From: Umbilicaria muhlenbergii
Lineage: Eukaryota; Ascomycota; Lecanoromycetes; Umbilicariales; Umbilicariaceae
Assembly: GCA_000611775.1 (NCBI GenBank)
Contig: KK106984.1
Location: 2,080,580 to 2,144,579, forward strand
DNA length: 64,000 nucleotides
Direction of reading: 5' to 3'
The translations under genes and the position numbers were made by a program. Positions 22,321-33,610 of this stretch are shown here, in pieces. How positions within the stretch are numbered: position 1 is the first letter of the stretch; each line of letters begins with the position of its first letter. Under the pieces are notes generated by a model. The model saw only the letters and a program-made list of their open reading frames with translations. It was not told the origin of the DNA and did not search any database.

Positions 22321-23931
22321 TCATACTTTGCATGGCTAGTTGGCATCACACATGCATGGTCAACCCGGCGAAAAGGCATCTTTGTGCCATTTTGGGGTCT
22401 AGTAAGACTAGTCCTAGCCATGCTATCATACTTAAAGACCTGTTCACCGTTCACGGCTGTGGATTTTGGTAACATTTTCCGGCCTTGAGTACTTCAGAGG
22501 TTAGAGAGTATAAATTCTTTGCAACACCTAGCTAAGAACTTTGGTAACATACACCTTTCAGTCATTGGAGACCACAAACCGTCTAGGATGTCTTCACCTT
22601 TGCGCATCCAGGCGTAAACCGCCCGAAACGCAGCTCCGCGATTGAGCTCCAGTGTATTTTGAATTGGGCATCGACCTCCAAGATGTTCTGGTCTGCTCAC
22701 TTGTTGGATTGGACCTCGAGGCTGGCCTCTTAATGGGGGATTTGCCCTTCTCTGGAATAATGATCTCGGACGTATGCAGAAGGGGCCGGATTGTCATTCG
22801 TACCTCGTACCGACTTTGAAGAATGACCGCTTGGTTATTTCGACTCCTATGGTGTGGAAAGTGGCTTATTTTAATCTCCGCTAGGAGATCTAGGCTAAGT
22901 GTTCCATTGTGGCGAATACCTGCAGATATCGGCTAACTCTTTTTGTCTCACCGCAGGAGAGAACGTTACCGTTGGCTGGTCCATGAACAGAGAGTGAAGT
23001 CTGCCTAGTTATGTCACACTGAACAATATTGATTCCTCCTTAATAGTAGACGACCTTATAACTCTCTTCTGCTACCCGACTCATAGCTGGATGCTATCAA
23101 TGGTTCTTCTTTAGCTCTCTTTTCGCTCTTAAACGATAGGATCTAGTCCTCCCGTACCGATTTCCTGAAAATGGCTTCCGTCCCGTCGAGTTCGTCATGT
23201 GTCTCGGTACGATTGACTTACATGCAGCGGTATCCCTTCACGGATTGGGTGCAAGTCTGCCTGATATGGTCTCCCTAAAATGCGTCAGTGGTGTCAAATG
23301 TTGTGTAGCTAACATTGACACTCCTACTTTCGTGCATAGCCAATAAACGACATCCAGAACGCGGTATTCTCCATCGAATTCGCCATTCTCTCAAGAGTCG
23401 ACTTGTGGATCTTATCGTCGTATTGCTCGCTCCCGCAGCATCCGAAACTTCAACGGACGTTACACTTTTGGATGGAATCTTTGTTTATGGCCCTCAAGAT
23501 ACCACATCTAGCGATGAGGAGAGCGCTGGTGTTACATTGATGGGCTATCTCACCATTGTTTAGCTAGCATCCTGGCACGTACGGGTCTTCGCTGTTGTCA
23601 AATTGATAAGATGTCTCATCAAAGGCTCATCTCCACCAAGGGACTTATTGCATTCGCTCACGACGTGAGGATTTCCGCTTAGGTCACCGACGAGATTGAC
23701 GGACCAAATAGTAAGCCGAACCTGTGGGAGCTATAGGTAGAGATGAACCTTGATCCGATTGGAAGCATGGTAATGATGGACCGCGTGGAATTCGTTACAT
23801 TGTCCGGTGGATTGGGAAAAGAATTGTGTTGACGAGAAAGTCTGAAGAATTTCTCCATGAGTTCACTTGGACTGGCAAGCTAATCAGCCGCTGTTGTGAT
23901 GGGTCATGACTTGCTCACCTGGCGATTTTCA

Positions 23932-24139
23932 GATATCCATCGAAGATTTGGCATGCAGATGAGCGCTTTCGTGTTGGGTTAGGGGATCCATCGAACAGTC
24001 GCTTTTTCTCTCTCTCAAAGCTTGCTACCGCGGCGTCCATGAAGTCCACCTCTGAGGCTTTCTTTCTTTCTCCCTCTACATCTTTCAGTGTCCTTGTCAA
24101 ATATTTCTCATGTGGCTTGCAGTCTTCTTTCGGAAACAT
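23932..24139 (-). CDS. Weak candidate first exon, unknown protein
   Basis: A minus-strand frame from ATG at 24,139 encodes about 68 charged residues (MFPKEDCKPHEKYLTRTLKD, then ...FDGYLKIAR) and reaches a textbook donor, CCAG|GTGAGC, near 23,932. Codon content looks protein-like and the sequence would be helical. I could not find a convincing next exon downstream, so this may be a gene remnant or chance. Confidence 0.25.
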
Positions 24140-25003
24140 CCATTACACTTGAGTGACTCACAGATGTCACCTTCTTTCTATCCTTCTTCTATTCATCTTT
24201 CATCCATCTTCTATCCTTCTTTTACTTTATCTTCATCCATTGGTACAGCGTCCTTGATGTGGCGATGCATGTGATTGCATCCTGTGCTACAGCGCCGGAA
24301 ATAGGCATCTACTCAGGCTTAGAGATTGGAAAGGACCCACTCCTGAGGCCTAATCTTGTAACACAACGGGGTACTGCGGCTTGCATATTCACGTCTATAG
24401 ATTGGAGCACAAAAGATGTCCAGGCTGCTACTGAAACAAACACGGCTCAAGACTGAGAAGTTTAATTGAGGAAAACTTAGCCTACTACTGGACTATTAAC
24501 CTAAGTCGGGGTGACTGTGTTAGGGGTATCCCTTCATACGAGAGTTGCTCATGTCATACACGACTGAGGCCAGACCTTGAAACACGAGGACTCGGGCAGG
24601 CGTGATACAGCTTTCACTGCTTATTCACATCTATACCATGTAAGACGAGAGATAGCCAGGCGGCTAACAACACAAATATAGCTCAAAACACGGAAGAAGT
24701 TGGCTTGCTGCCTAGAATCAAAAGGGAGGGTCGGCAAGATTCGAGGATGACGAACTTAGTTCGCTGCTCCTGGCGGCCTCCATGGGCCGCTTTCTCATTA
24801 TATAAACCCCCTCGTATGTTCTCTTTAATGTGCACATCGATAGCGATTCGAAAGCCAGCTTCTACTCCGATCCAGTCCTCCAAATCGATATACGGTACCT
24901 CTCTCACGACAGATATATACACGCAGCACTCCCCGAACTCATACCCTTGACCAATCACGTTACCTTACCTCTTCAACAAAGTCACCGCCCCCGAAGAAAT
25001 ACG

Positions 25004-25300
25004 ATGTGCCGTAAGACATATGCATACTGCCCGGCATGTGAAGCACGCGACCAGAATGCGCCCCGTCGGCTGCTCCCAGACGACCCCAAATATGGCGACG
25101 ACGCGACCTTTCATTGCCCCCGGGCACCGCAAATTCCGGGAGGGGAAAAGGGATTTTGTAAATTGGCGACGTCGAAAACCATTCCTCTCCTCTGTGACGC
25201 GTGCAAAGCAACAGGGGCTTCCGAGACAGAGGTGAAGAATGATAAAAACCTTCGTCGGATGCTCAAGGGCCAGGTCGATCAGGGGAATGGAGGATCTTGA
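25004..25300 (+). CDS. Small Cys-rich protein, unknown
   Basis: ATG 25,004 to TGA 25,298-25,300 encodes 98 residues. It begins MCRKTYAYCPACEARD and carries further Cys in TFHCPRAP, GFCKLA and LLCDACKATG, making two CxxC pairs (CPAC, CDAC) consistent with a zinc-binding fold. There is no signal peptide. Short proteins with an MCxKTYxxC start are common in ascomycete genomes and usually lack a known function. The frame is open upstream, but the earlier in-frame ATG at 24,830 has no supporting composition. Confidence 0.5.
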   Translation: MCRKTYAYCPACEARDQNAPRRLLPDDPKYGDDATFHCPRAPQIPGGEKGFCKLATSKTIPLLCDACKATGASETEVKNDKNLRRMLKGQVDQGNGGS

Positions 25301-27504
25301 AATCCGTTATGTGGAAAGGTACATAAGGACTATGAATGAGGGTCAGTCTTGAACAAGTAAGAGATTGGGACGTTCACTGATATGTGTAAAGGGCTGTCTT
25401 TCCTTCTTTTGAGCATGTGATGGATGTGAGAGGTCGAGGAGATGAGTTTTTGTGGCCGGGACACTTGATACCCCTTGTGGAACGGTAGCTCGAGTATGTG
25501 TGCAGGGTTATTGTTTCGGTGGAAGTGGTGGATGTCGGAGGTAGTGAGACCTCTTACGGAGTTTTGGTTTGGAGCATGTGATTGAGCATGTGATGATTTG
25601 CGTGGCCGGGAGCACTTAATACCTCTTGTGGAAACGGCAGTACGGGTTTGCATGTTTAGATTTATGGGACTACTCGACCTTACAATAAGGTCCTACTATC
25701 TTTAATACCCAAATTAGATTATGTCTAACTGCATCATATTTTATCAATTGACGAAACTCTGCTGAGCTTGGAGGGGAAATGATTGATGTTGTAAGGCGGG
25801 TACCGACCATTGCTGTGGATCACATGAGAAGGTAGGTATTGTTCACTGCTCACCTTATATTACGAGTTGCGTAATGTAGTGCTATGTACCTACGTAACGT
25901 CTTGGAATAATAGATAATCCGGGCCTAGACCTAATGTAGTAGTATCAAAGTCAGTAGATGCTCTGGGTTGGAGCAGGTGTATTGCATTTGTTGCAAGTCA
26001 ATTCAATTGTATTCTAGTCTACGTCTATAGCTACTACTCGAATTCCATTAAACTGACGTTGAATTGGGTTCCAGTATGACTGCATAGTGGAGTAGTCCCT
26101 ACTCATTATTGCCTGATTGGGACTAGAAGTACTGACTTTTCGTTATCAAACCCCATTGGTTGCTATTCTATATATGGCTAGCTCTACACTACATATAAAC
26201 TGCTAAACGCCCAAATTATTTGTGATTGAATTCACTCGATTAGAAAAGTCAACCCATTTCCAATTTCTACCAGGGTTATCCGTCCAGTAATCCCGTCATT
26301 TCTCATTAGAAAGATCTGCATAAGGAGGACTTATCATCATCCTGGTATGAAAGCCTCCGCCCAGGGTCCTCCACAAGACATGCTCTCAACACTGAATGCT
26401 CCGGCACTTCTTTCTCAACCGTGCAGAGCAGCGAAAGAGGGAGCCTTTCAGCAAGGCTTAGCAATAACAGAAGTAAAACCGTTTCTTCTGCTGCGCTGCA
26501 GCTTTCCACATCTGAACTCGATGCTGCCGTCCCCGCTGAGACTTAATTGTCATCGGTGACCCACTCATTTTGTTAATTTCAACTCACATATATCCACTTC
26601 TTGATCGGGGGACAAGGGACTGTTTCCTTCATGCAAGCTGAGAAGCGGTAAGCTGAGAGGTGTGTGACTGAAGACAGTCAATAGCGTTAGCAGATCTATA
26701 CGCAGCGGCAGGGCGAATTCAGGCTGCTAATTATGCAGTCACATGCTTTATTGCTAAGTGTCACCGAGGAAATCCCTCTTTCACTGGCCTGCATGGTTGA
26801 TAGCAAGCCCACTATCTCAAGGAGATCCGTGAGCGCGTTTCAGACCATGATTGGTATTCGGTTGCGAGCATCAGACCATCAGAGGCATTTAAAAAAGCTG
26901 AAAAAGCCTCCTGGCGCTTGAGGTAATTGATCCTAAAGTAATTTCGTGTGCCTCAGAAATATCACCCGACGCAGGATTGACCCTTTCCGGGCCAAAGTTT
27001 ACCAACGGCAGTTGGAAAAAAGATCAGCGCTTGAGTTCCCAGGGCCTGAGGATGTTCTTCGGTGGTTCAGATGGAAAATGTTTTGAGTAGTCTGCATGCT
27101 ACGCTTCAGCCCCGAGATACACGTCCTTGTCGATGAATGCATCTCTGAAGTTGCATATGAGAAGGCGGGCTAAGAAACAGAAGCTATTATTCGCTCTAAC
27201 GAACGCAGTAAACATCTTCATGCCGTCTCCACCCGCTCTGGAACTGCAGTCGCCACGGTTCTAGATATACGTATGCAAGGAGTAAAGCTAATCGAAGCTC
27301 ATGCAAAAAGTGAACCGGGCGAGGAAGCGGGAGTTTGATATGTATGCAAGATGCACTCTTCTTGACCCACACAGTATGCTTCGGTACGTCACGGATAGCA
27401 GCGTCAGCGCCAGGATTGATAACGGCTCTGAGCCCTGTAGAGCGCCGAAAGCGCATGAGATGCTGGCAGCTGATCCCTTCTTGACTCATAATATCCCTCG
27501 GTAC
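25301..27504. other. Gene-poor left flank of the transposon nest
   Basis: It contains a short tandem duplication at 25,414-25,655, AT-richer DNA at 25,660-26,280 with nothing recognisable, and short frames at 26,300-27,500. The frame at 27,301-27,504 (EFDMYARCTLLDPHSMLRYV) looks protein-like but I do not recognise it. A block at about 27,380-27,425 is similar to one just beyond the nest at 46,798-46,845, so the insertion target held two related units. Confidence 0.4.
25414..25655 (+). repeat. Short diverged tandem duplication, about 160-bp period
   Basis: Two copies share GAGCATGTGAT, GTGGCCGGGA-CACTT, ATACCYCTTGTGGAA-CGG and a GTATGTGTGCA/GTTTGCATGT end. No coding motif is seen. Confidence 0.6.
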
Positions 27505-27508
27505 GTGT

Positions 27509-27693
27509 TGAAGAAGGGCGATTACGGATGGGTTCAATTCAGTCAATTACTTGAATAGGGACCATTAGCAAAGAAGTGCTTCATTCGACTTGCTAACTGG
27601 TGGTTAGGAAAGCTCGAAGCAAAGCTCAAGAAAACTTCAAGAAAACTCCTGTTTTGGCACTAATGTGCCAAGGCGCTGATTAACCCCTCGACA
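27509..27693 (-). repeat. 3' LTR of the outer element
   Basis: 185 bp, with 5 differences from the copy at 46,599-46,783, all transitions. GTGT target repeat precedes it at 27,505-27,508. A polypurine tract (minus strand) adjoins it on the inner side. Confidence 0.9.
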
Positions 27694-27855
27694 GGCTCCC
27701 CCTCCCTGAAAAGACCGCCGCCCTCGGCGGTGCTCGCATTTGCCAATTGAACCAATCAAACTACCCTTTCCATGTGGCACTATCTTCGCTAGCTTTCGCC
27801 ACAACCACAACTGTCTGATCCAGTACTTGGTTCAGAACAACCATGTACTCATTAG

Positions 27856-27907
27856 AGGGATTTAGCCACCCCTGTATTGTTTTTGAGCATATGCAGCAAG
27901 GGTTTTC
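27856..27907 (+). repeat. Left TIR of Harbinger element
   Basis: 52 bp, exact reverse complement of 31,641-31,692. Confidence 0.95.
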
Positions 27908-28100
27908 AGGCGTAGCCCGATCAGTAGTAGTGGGAGAAGTGAGGTGAATGTGGCAATTTCTCAGCGCTCAGACCTAGTAGACAGTAGACCCAATTAGTAA
28001 TAGTTCAATATAAAAGTCAATTTCCGCAGTAGGACCAAGAAAAGAGGGGGGGGGGGGAAACCCTCATAACCCTACCCCGTGAATACATCCTCAACGCCTA

Positions 28101-29355
28101 GTGTGTGACACCATGGACCCCAGGGTTGCTGCTGCTGTAGGAGCAGCAGTGACTAACATAATAACAAGCTCCTGCCTGGTCCTACTCAAGTCCGAAGAGC
28201 CTGAGACCACATCAAAGCTCATAGAGGAGACAATTGCTCGATATAGAGAACCCTTGCCTTACATTGCCCGTGAATTCCAGCTTCAGGCGCTCCAGGATGT
28301 TCTGGTGGTGAAGTGCATGTGGTATGTCTGATTCTTCATTAGAAACGCCTACTAATTTATATGTTCCAGGTTTAGTCAAGTAGAAATGGAGAGAATCATA
28401 CCCCTACTTAGTTTAGACGAAATTCTCTTTCATTGATGAGTATATGCTCCTTCAGAGGTTGCCCTGGCAGTAGTCTGCTGTTGATTGTCTTATCCTACTC
28501 GCTACAAGTCTATGTGTAATCAATTTGGCCATTTCAGGCCATGGTTGTCAACAGTATTCAATGACACCATTATACACCTGGCCCGCTGATATAGGGCAAT
28601 GCTGGCCTGGGATGAGAGACGCCTGACGTTTTCTACCCTTTCCAGGTATACTAGGGTCATATGGAACGCTGGTGAAGGCCACTGTATATGGGGTTTTATC
28701 AACGGAACCACAAATCAAATATGTCGGCCTGGAAAAAACCAGGAGGAGTTCTATTCAGGGCATAAACATCATCATTGCTACAAATATCAGGCGGTAGTTA
28801 CCTCTGACGGCCTAGTCTCAAGTCTTATGGGGCCGTTCATTGGTAGAAGAGGAGACTGAGGCATGATTGATGAGTCAGGCCTTTGAGAGAAGCTTATAAA
28901 GGCTGGTATCTCTTCTATTTGCTCTACAATTGCTAATTTTGACTGTTTGTAGGTCAATGAAGGTCATCGTCCTTTGAAATGCCTCTATTTATACGGCGAC
29001 CCCGCCTACCGTACTGTTTGGGGCATCATTGGCCCTTACCCACGCACCATACGACGGCCTCGTACACGTCTGGAAGCTCAGTTTAACCGCTGAATGTCAA
29101 GGCTTCAGATTGAAGTTGAACACGCCTTCGCCATTCACCAGAATCAGTGGACATATAACGGCTTTCAGCTTGCTCAAAAAGTGGGACAAGGCCCTGTGGC
29201 TTTATGTTATATGATGGCTGTTATATTGTCCAATATCTGCACCTGCCTCCGCGGAAATCAGAAGAGTAAGAGGTTTCAATGTGAGCCTCCTACTGTTGAG
29301 GAATACCTGTACATGGGAGAAGTAACAGCAGTGGTGAAAGAAGCAGGTAAGTAGT
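28101..29355 (+). pseudogene. Harbinger DDE transposase remnant
   Basis: A first block from ATG 28,101 (76 residues, MDPRVAAAVGAAVTN) precedes blocks with clear DDE_Tnp_4 similarity. These are WGFINGTTNQICRP and FYSGHKHHHCYKYQAVV at about 28,690-28,800, SSLMGPFIGRRGD ending at 28,856, YLYGDPAYRTVWGIIGPY near 28,990-29,040, and RLQIEVEHAFAIHQNQW at about 29,100-29,150. The second Asp (GDPAY) and the Glu (VEHAF) of the triad are present. The first catalytic Asp, normally in GFIDGT, reads Asn here. Several in-frame stops and frame changes separate the blocks, only some explicable as introns, so this copy is almost certainly inactive. Confidence 0.85.
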
Positions 29356-30089
29356 AACAGTCTCTTTTAAGATGTTTTAATCACTTCTATATGATTACCT
29401 ACAATTATATGTTTCAGATTTACCCCTTACTTTAGGTTTCAACATTGAAAACTGACCTTTTGGACAGATTCTTAAAAGCTATTTTGATCACCCCCCTACA
29501 GAATCATCATCATGCCTCATGAGCCTCTAAGCGTTGATGGGGGCCTAGAAGAAGGTTAGTTCTAAGGCTGAGAGAGGTGATTCTATGAGGGGAAAGCCTG
29601 AGTATCAATTCCGTGAGGGGGTGTTGATGTAAGGTCAAAATTCAACATTTTGATCTTAAAGGGTGAAATCTCTTGATACATAGGACTTATAGCTCTGGAT
29701 ATTATACATATATATGCATTTCATCTCTCTCTAATGTGCAAAGCTTGTAATACAAGTCTCATTATGTGATTCTACATTTTCCCCCTTTTCACCTTTCTTT
29801 GATTTTCAAACTCAACTGATGTGAGTTCCATTCTTGTCTGATCAACCTCATATTAACACATTCTATAGTTTTACATATGGAAAAGCTCTCCACATTTTCC
29901 CCTGGTTATCCAGCAAGGATAAGGGAGTGATTATGAGGGGGTGTATCACTTCCATCATGAGGGAAATGGAAAAAGGGGTAAGTTCTAAACATGCTTCATG
30001 TAAGCTGTTCTTTTTCTCGACGCTAGAGATTAATATGATCTATTAGATGTGGAAGTTTCAGAGCAATCAGAGTACAACTCAATTTTTAA

Positions 30090-31423
30090 TGAATTTCTAC
30101 CTATGACGAACTTTGGTTTCTTCGAAAAAGTTCAAGCAATTTTGTCACACCACGCTCCAGGCGGTCTAAATGAGCATTGATCTCACTGTCTCCCCCTGCT
30201 GAAACTATTCCTCGAAGGCTGCTGCCCAATGTGGTCATTGCAGACTGCATTCCATCCACTAAAACCTTAGCCGCCTCAACCTGAGTATTGGTTATCTCGT
30301 CCTCATCGGAGGTTTCAGCTCATCAACGCTTTCGTGGCTTCCCAGGCAAGACAGTTGAAGCATTTCAGCTTTGAGAAGAGGCCACTGAGGGTGTATAAAG
30401 CCGTCCACCAAGTGGTTCCTCATCATCAATTGTTGCAATCATGGAACGCTGAACTCGGAAGCTTTTCATTGTGGTTTGTTCTCATTCTGCCTGCGTTTGT
30501 TCTGCTGCTTCTTTCAAGCCTCAAATGTATAACCACCTTGTTTTAAATGCCTGTACAGCCGCTCAAAAGTCGTCATGTGAGACCTCTGTTTCAGACTCAA
30601 GTTCTTCCTCTATAACCTGTTCAATATCCTTCTTCAACCACTTCTCGACTGTCATTCTTGAGGCTTTCAATTCGTACCCAGTATCCCGTTGCAGAAACGT
30701 CCGTACATTGTCCCAGAATTTTGTTTTATTGAGTAGTTCATAGAACTCCTGCTGGTCAACGCAAATTTGAATAAGAGCTAACTTCTCACTAGCTAGCATG
30801 CCTTGAGCCCGTGGCTTCTTTTCACGCTCAGTAACAAAGCCCTTCGTATCATTTGCCAGCTGCTGTTGAGCTGTTCTCCGCTGCTCAGTACCTCATTGTC
30901 GTTCAATGCCCTGATTTGCTCTAGCCCTGCCTCAAGAACAGCCTTGAGAATCCTCCTCTTGAGCTTTCAACTGCTCCTCCTGCTCCGCCCCGTTGTTCTC
31001 CAGGTTCTCTGACTGCGTTTGAGGGGTGGAGACAGGACTGGGCGTGTAGGGCGACATAATGAGAGCTCATGATACGGGGGTGGTGGGGGCGGAGGCCTGC
31101 GTCAAAGTTGAATAAGGGCTGGAATAGGTGCTTCTTTGCTGCAATGAAAATACCAGTTGATTTGCGGACTGCCCATACAGATTGGGTGTGGGAGTGGCAG
31201 CTGACGGGGTATTTCCATTATGGGAAGCACTCAAAAGGGAGTTTATAGAAGGGAGACTGTCTTCAGGGGTTTCACCTCATGCTTGTACAGCAGGTATAGG
31301 GGCATAATGAGTGATTGAGGCCTTCAGAGGAAGCCTCTCGTCGACATACTGACTAAGGGGCAGGTCAGAATTCAAGCCAGCGTCATAGTCATCCTCATAC
31401 TCACCGTCAGAGTGGTCATCCAT
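30090..31423 (-). pseudogene. Harbinger second protein, Myb/SANT-like DNA-binding, remnant
   Basis: From ATG 31,423 (MDDHSDGEYEDDYDAGL) the minus strand encodes a disordered acidic start, then a SANT-like trihelical region at about 30,560-30,800 (ALIQICVDQQ, KTKFWDNVRTFLQRDTGYEL, VEKWLKKDIEQVIEEELES). A C-terminal part follows down to about 30,090. Harbinger elements encode such a partner, which binds the ends and brings the transposase to the nucleus. Multiple in-frame stops break it. Confidence 0.7.
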
Positions 31424-31640
31424 GGTGGGGGGGCAGTCACATCAATTCATGGCAGTATGGAGCACGAAAAGGAGGTCTATTTTGAATAATTAATTAACTA
31501 ATTATGGTATGAAGCCTGCATTTGCTCAATTGCTAGCGTAGTTCAGTGACTGAGCAAATATGCTCAGTCGCTGAGCATATTTAAGTTTTGAACTCGCCTA
31601 CATTTACATATATGGTTAGGGCGGTGTTTTGACCTCTCGC

Positions 31641-31692
31641 GAAAACCCTTGCTGCATATGCTCAAAAACAATACAGGGGTGGCTAAATCCCT
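31641..31692 (-). repeat. Right TIR of Harbinger element
   Basis: 52 bp, exact reverse complement of 27,856-27,907; followed by TTA. Confidence 0.95.
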
Positions 31693-32849
31693 TTATTAGC
31701 TGCCTTCAGCTGCTCAGCTTCTGACAAGCTCCGTGCTGCCTCTGCTGCACGTCTGGCCATGATTAGCTTGGTCATCAGCGGGGCAATCTGAGTATAGGTT
31801 GCAATGACGTAGTTGATGACAGCGGCCCCTGTAATCTTCTGGCGTTTGAAGATCTGAGCTGGTTCATAGGCCCCTCCTTCAGTCTCATGATGTAAATGCT
31901 TCTTGAACTCATTCAACTGCTCTCTTCACTGCTTTGAGGAAATCATATGATGAAAGTTGTGATACCCTCACCCTGATGTTCAGCCTTTTTTGCTCATTTT
32001 CTTGAAGATGAGTGCTTCCTCCCCTTGTTCATCCCTGAGTGCATTGACTTAATTCACGCAGTACTTTATATCCTCACGCCTGATTATAGATTCACGGGTC
32101 TGAGGGTAATTCAGATCAGTTGTCTTGTGAATCTTCACATCACTAATGTTGTAATTGATGAGGTGACGCATGATTAACTCATTCTTGTTAAAGGACCTGA
32201 GAACAACACGCTTAAGTTCTGAATTCAATCTCATGATCCTCAAGATCACTCCCTTTTTCAAGTTACCCTTGAAAAACATAGTCTTCAAGTTCATTAATGT
32301 TGAGGTCTTGAGTTCCTCTGAGTCAAATGAAGCAGCATGATGAGAGTTGATCAATTTGAGCACTGCTTTAGTGGTGTTCCTCACAAGCTTATCAGTGTTC
32401 TTCACAGCCTTGATCACTGCTTCCTTTGCCGCTTTTGCCTCATCTGAGACACCAGGCCCGGTCCCTTTCTTGATATGATAAGTGTTCAGGTCAGAGGACA
32501 ATGAGTCATTTGCTGCATACTCAAGAATCTCCCTAATCTGGCCAGGGAAGTGAGTGAAGTACTCATGATGTTCATCCTCATGTGTCAGGATATTGAAGCA
32601 GGATGTTAAGTATTTAATGTGCTTGATGTGAATCATCTTCTCCTGCTCAGTGAGATTTCTGATCAGAGCAGAGTTCATGAGAGCATCTTTATGACATTGA
32701 ATCAATCCTGTCAAGTCAGTCTTATTAGTGGTGTTCATAGCAGTGAAGCAGTCAATGAACTTTGCTCTGCTGACTGAAAGTTTGTCTGCTGAAGTGTTGC
32801 TCACAGAAGCGCCTGAGGCGTGGTTCATCAGAGTGAAGCTCAACATCAT
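31693..32849 (-). other. Extra ORF of unknown function in the outer LTR element, 3' of integrase
   Basis: The longest open piece is 32,849-32,049 (266 residues, start MMLSFTLMNHASGASVS), with a second at 31,916-31,693. The tail of the same ORF lies beyond the Harbinger insertion, ending at about 27,761 just before the 3' LTR purine tract. Content is Lys/Asn/His-rich and helical (EQEKMIHIKHIKYLTSCFN, EAVIKAVKNTDKLVRNTTK, AAVINYVIATYTQIAPLMTK). There is no signal peptide, glycoprotein-like feature or nucleic-acid motif, so I cannot call it an envelope. Its place after the integrase and before the 3' LTR is where some Ty3/gypsy elements carry a third gene. It is treated as part of a broken fossil element. 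Confidence 0.5.
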
Positions 32850-33264
32850 GAATCAGTTGAGTTAATTCAATGAAAGTGTATGACTCATAAGTTGATGATG
32901 ATTATTCCTGAATTTAAGCAACAGCTTCTTTTATCTGGCTGAATCAGAGCACTTATGTTAAATGTTCCTTTGATGATGTGAAGTGAGATGAGGTGAGGTT
33001 TGAAGGCAGGTTTTGAAGAAGGATTTGAAGTGAGATTTTCATGAGCTCAGAGACTGATCTTCAAGTGAGTTTGAGGTGAAATCATTGTCAGAAGTGACTT
33101 AAAGCTTGATGACTTAAAACTTTGATGATTAAAGGGTGTTGTGAGCTTATTTGTAAGTCATGATGACTGATTATGATGAAGAAATGATGACAGAATGATG
33201 ATTGTAGAAGTCAGATTTGAATTATCATCACCTCATCATTTGAATCACCTTAAGTGAGGTAAGG

Positions 33265-33352
33265 CTGAGAGAACTTCATCTTCAGACGTCATATGAGAGA
33301 ACTTCATCTTCAGATGTTATATGAGAGAATTTCATCATCAGACATCATATCA
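33265..33352 (+). repeat. Three tandem copies of a 29-bp unit
   Basis: TGAGAGAACTTCATCTTCAG followed by a variable 9-bp end repeats three times between the extra ORF and integrase of the outer element. Confidence 0.75.
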
Positions 33353-33521
33353 GATCTGACTAAGTAAGATTAAACTCCTTCACTGTGATTCCTGAATGTA
33401 GAGGGTAATGATGTGATAGTTCTATTGATGCAATGAGCTCATATTAGCGTGAATGCCAGGAGCTCAGTCAGGAGCTCAGTCTAATGATAGATAAGTATAA
33501 ACAATCATGAGCAGCAATTGT

Positions 33522-33610
33522 GAGCATGAGCAATCATTGTATTGAGGGCATTCATGATAGCACATCATGAGCATGAGCAATCATTGTATTGAGGGCATTC
33601 ATGATAGCAC
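33522..33610 (+). repeat. Two tandem copies of a 42-bp unit
   Basis: Copies at 33,522-33,563 and 33,569-33,610 are identical (start GAGCATGAGCAATCATTGTA), so this duplication is younger than the surrounding divergence. Confidence 0.85.

Larger units (their letters stand above)
21908..25003. other. Gene-poor stretch with duplications
   Basis: No clear gene occurs over about 3 kb. It holds a diverged 180-bp tandem duplication at 21,981-22,320 and pyrimidine-rich runs near 24,170-24,240. One weak minus-strand exon candidate lies at 23,932-24,139. Confidence 0.4.
27856..31692 (+). mobile_element. PIF/Harbinger DNA transposon inserted in the outer LTR element
   Basis: The element is 3,837 bp with 52-bp perfect terminal inverted repeats (27,856-27,907 and 31,641-31,692, outer ends AGGGATTTAGCC). 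TTA occurs on both sides (27,852-27,854 and 31,693-31,695), the usual Harbinger target duplication, with one extra G at the left junction. It encodes a DDE transposase remnant (plus strand) and a Myb/SANT-like second protein remnant (minus strand), the normal two-gene layout of this superfamily. Both genes carry several stops, so the copy cannot supply its own transposase, but intact TIRs mean it could have been moved in trans. It lacks the compositional change seen in the LTR DNA next to it. Confidence 0.9.

Noticed and set aside
22900-23280. Possible structural RNA or rRNA fragment
   Set aside because: No conserved rRNA motif could be recognised and no stable set of helices was apparent.
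27301-27558. ORF that seemed to continue as coding into the 185-bp repeat at both ends of the nest
   Set aside because: The repeat has TG...CA ends, a purine tract, a primer-site-like TGG and target duplications, so it is an LTR and the continuing frame is accidental.
32049-32849. Calling the extra ORF an envelope gene
   Set aside because: No signal peptide, membrane anchor or cleavage site is visible, so only its position suggests that role.
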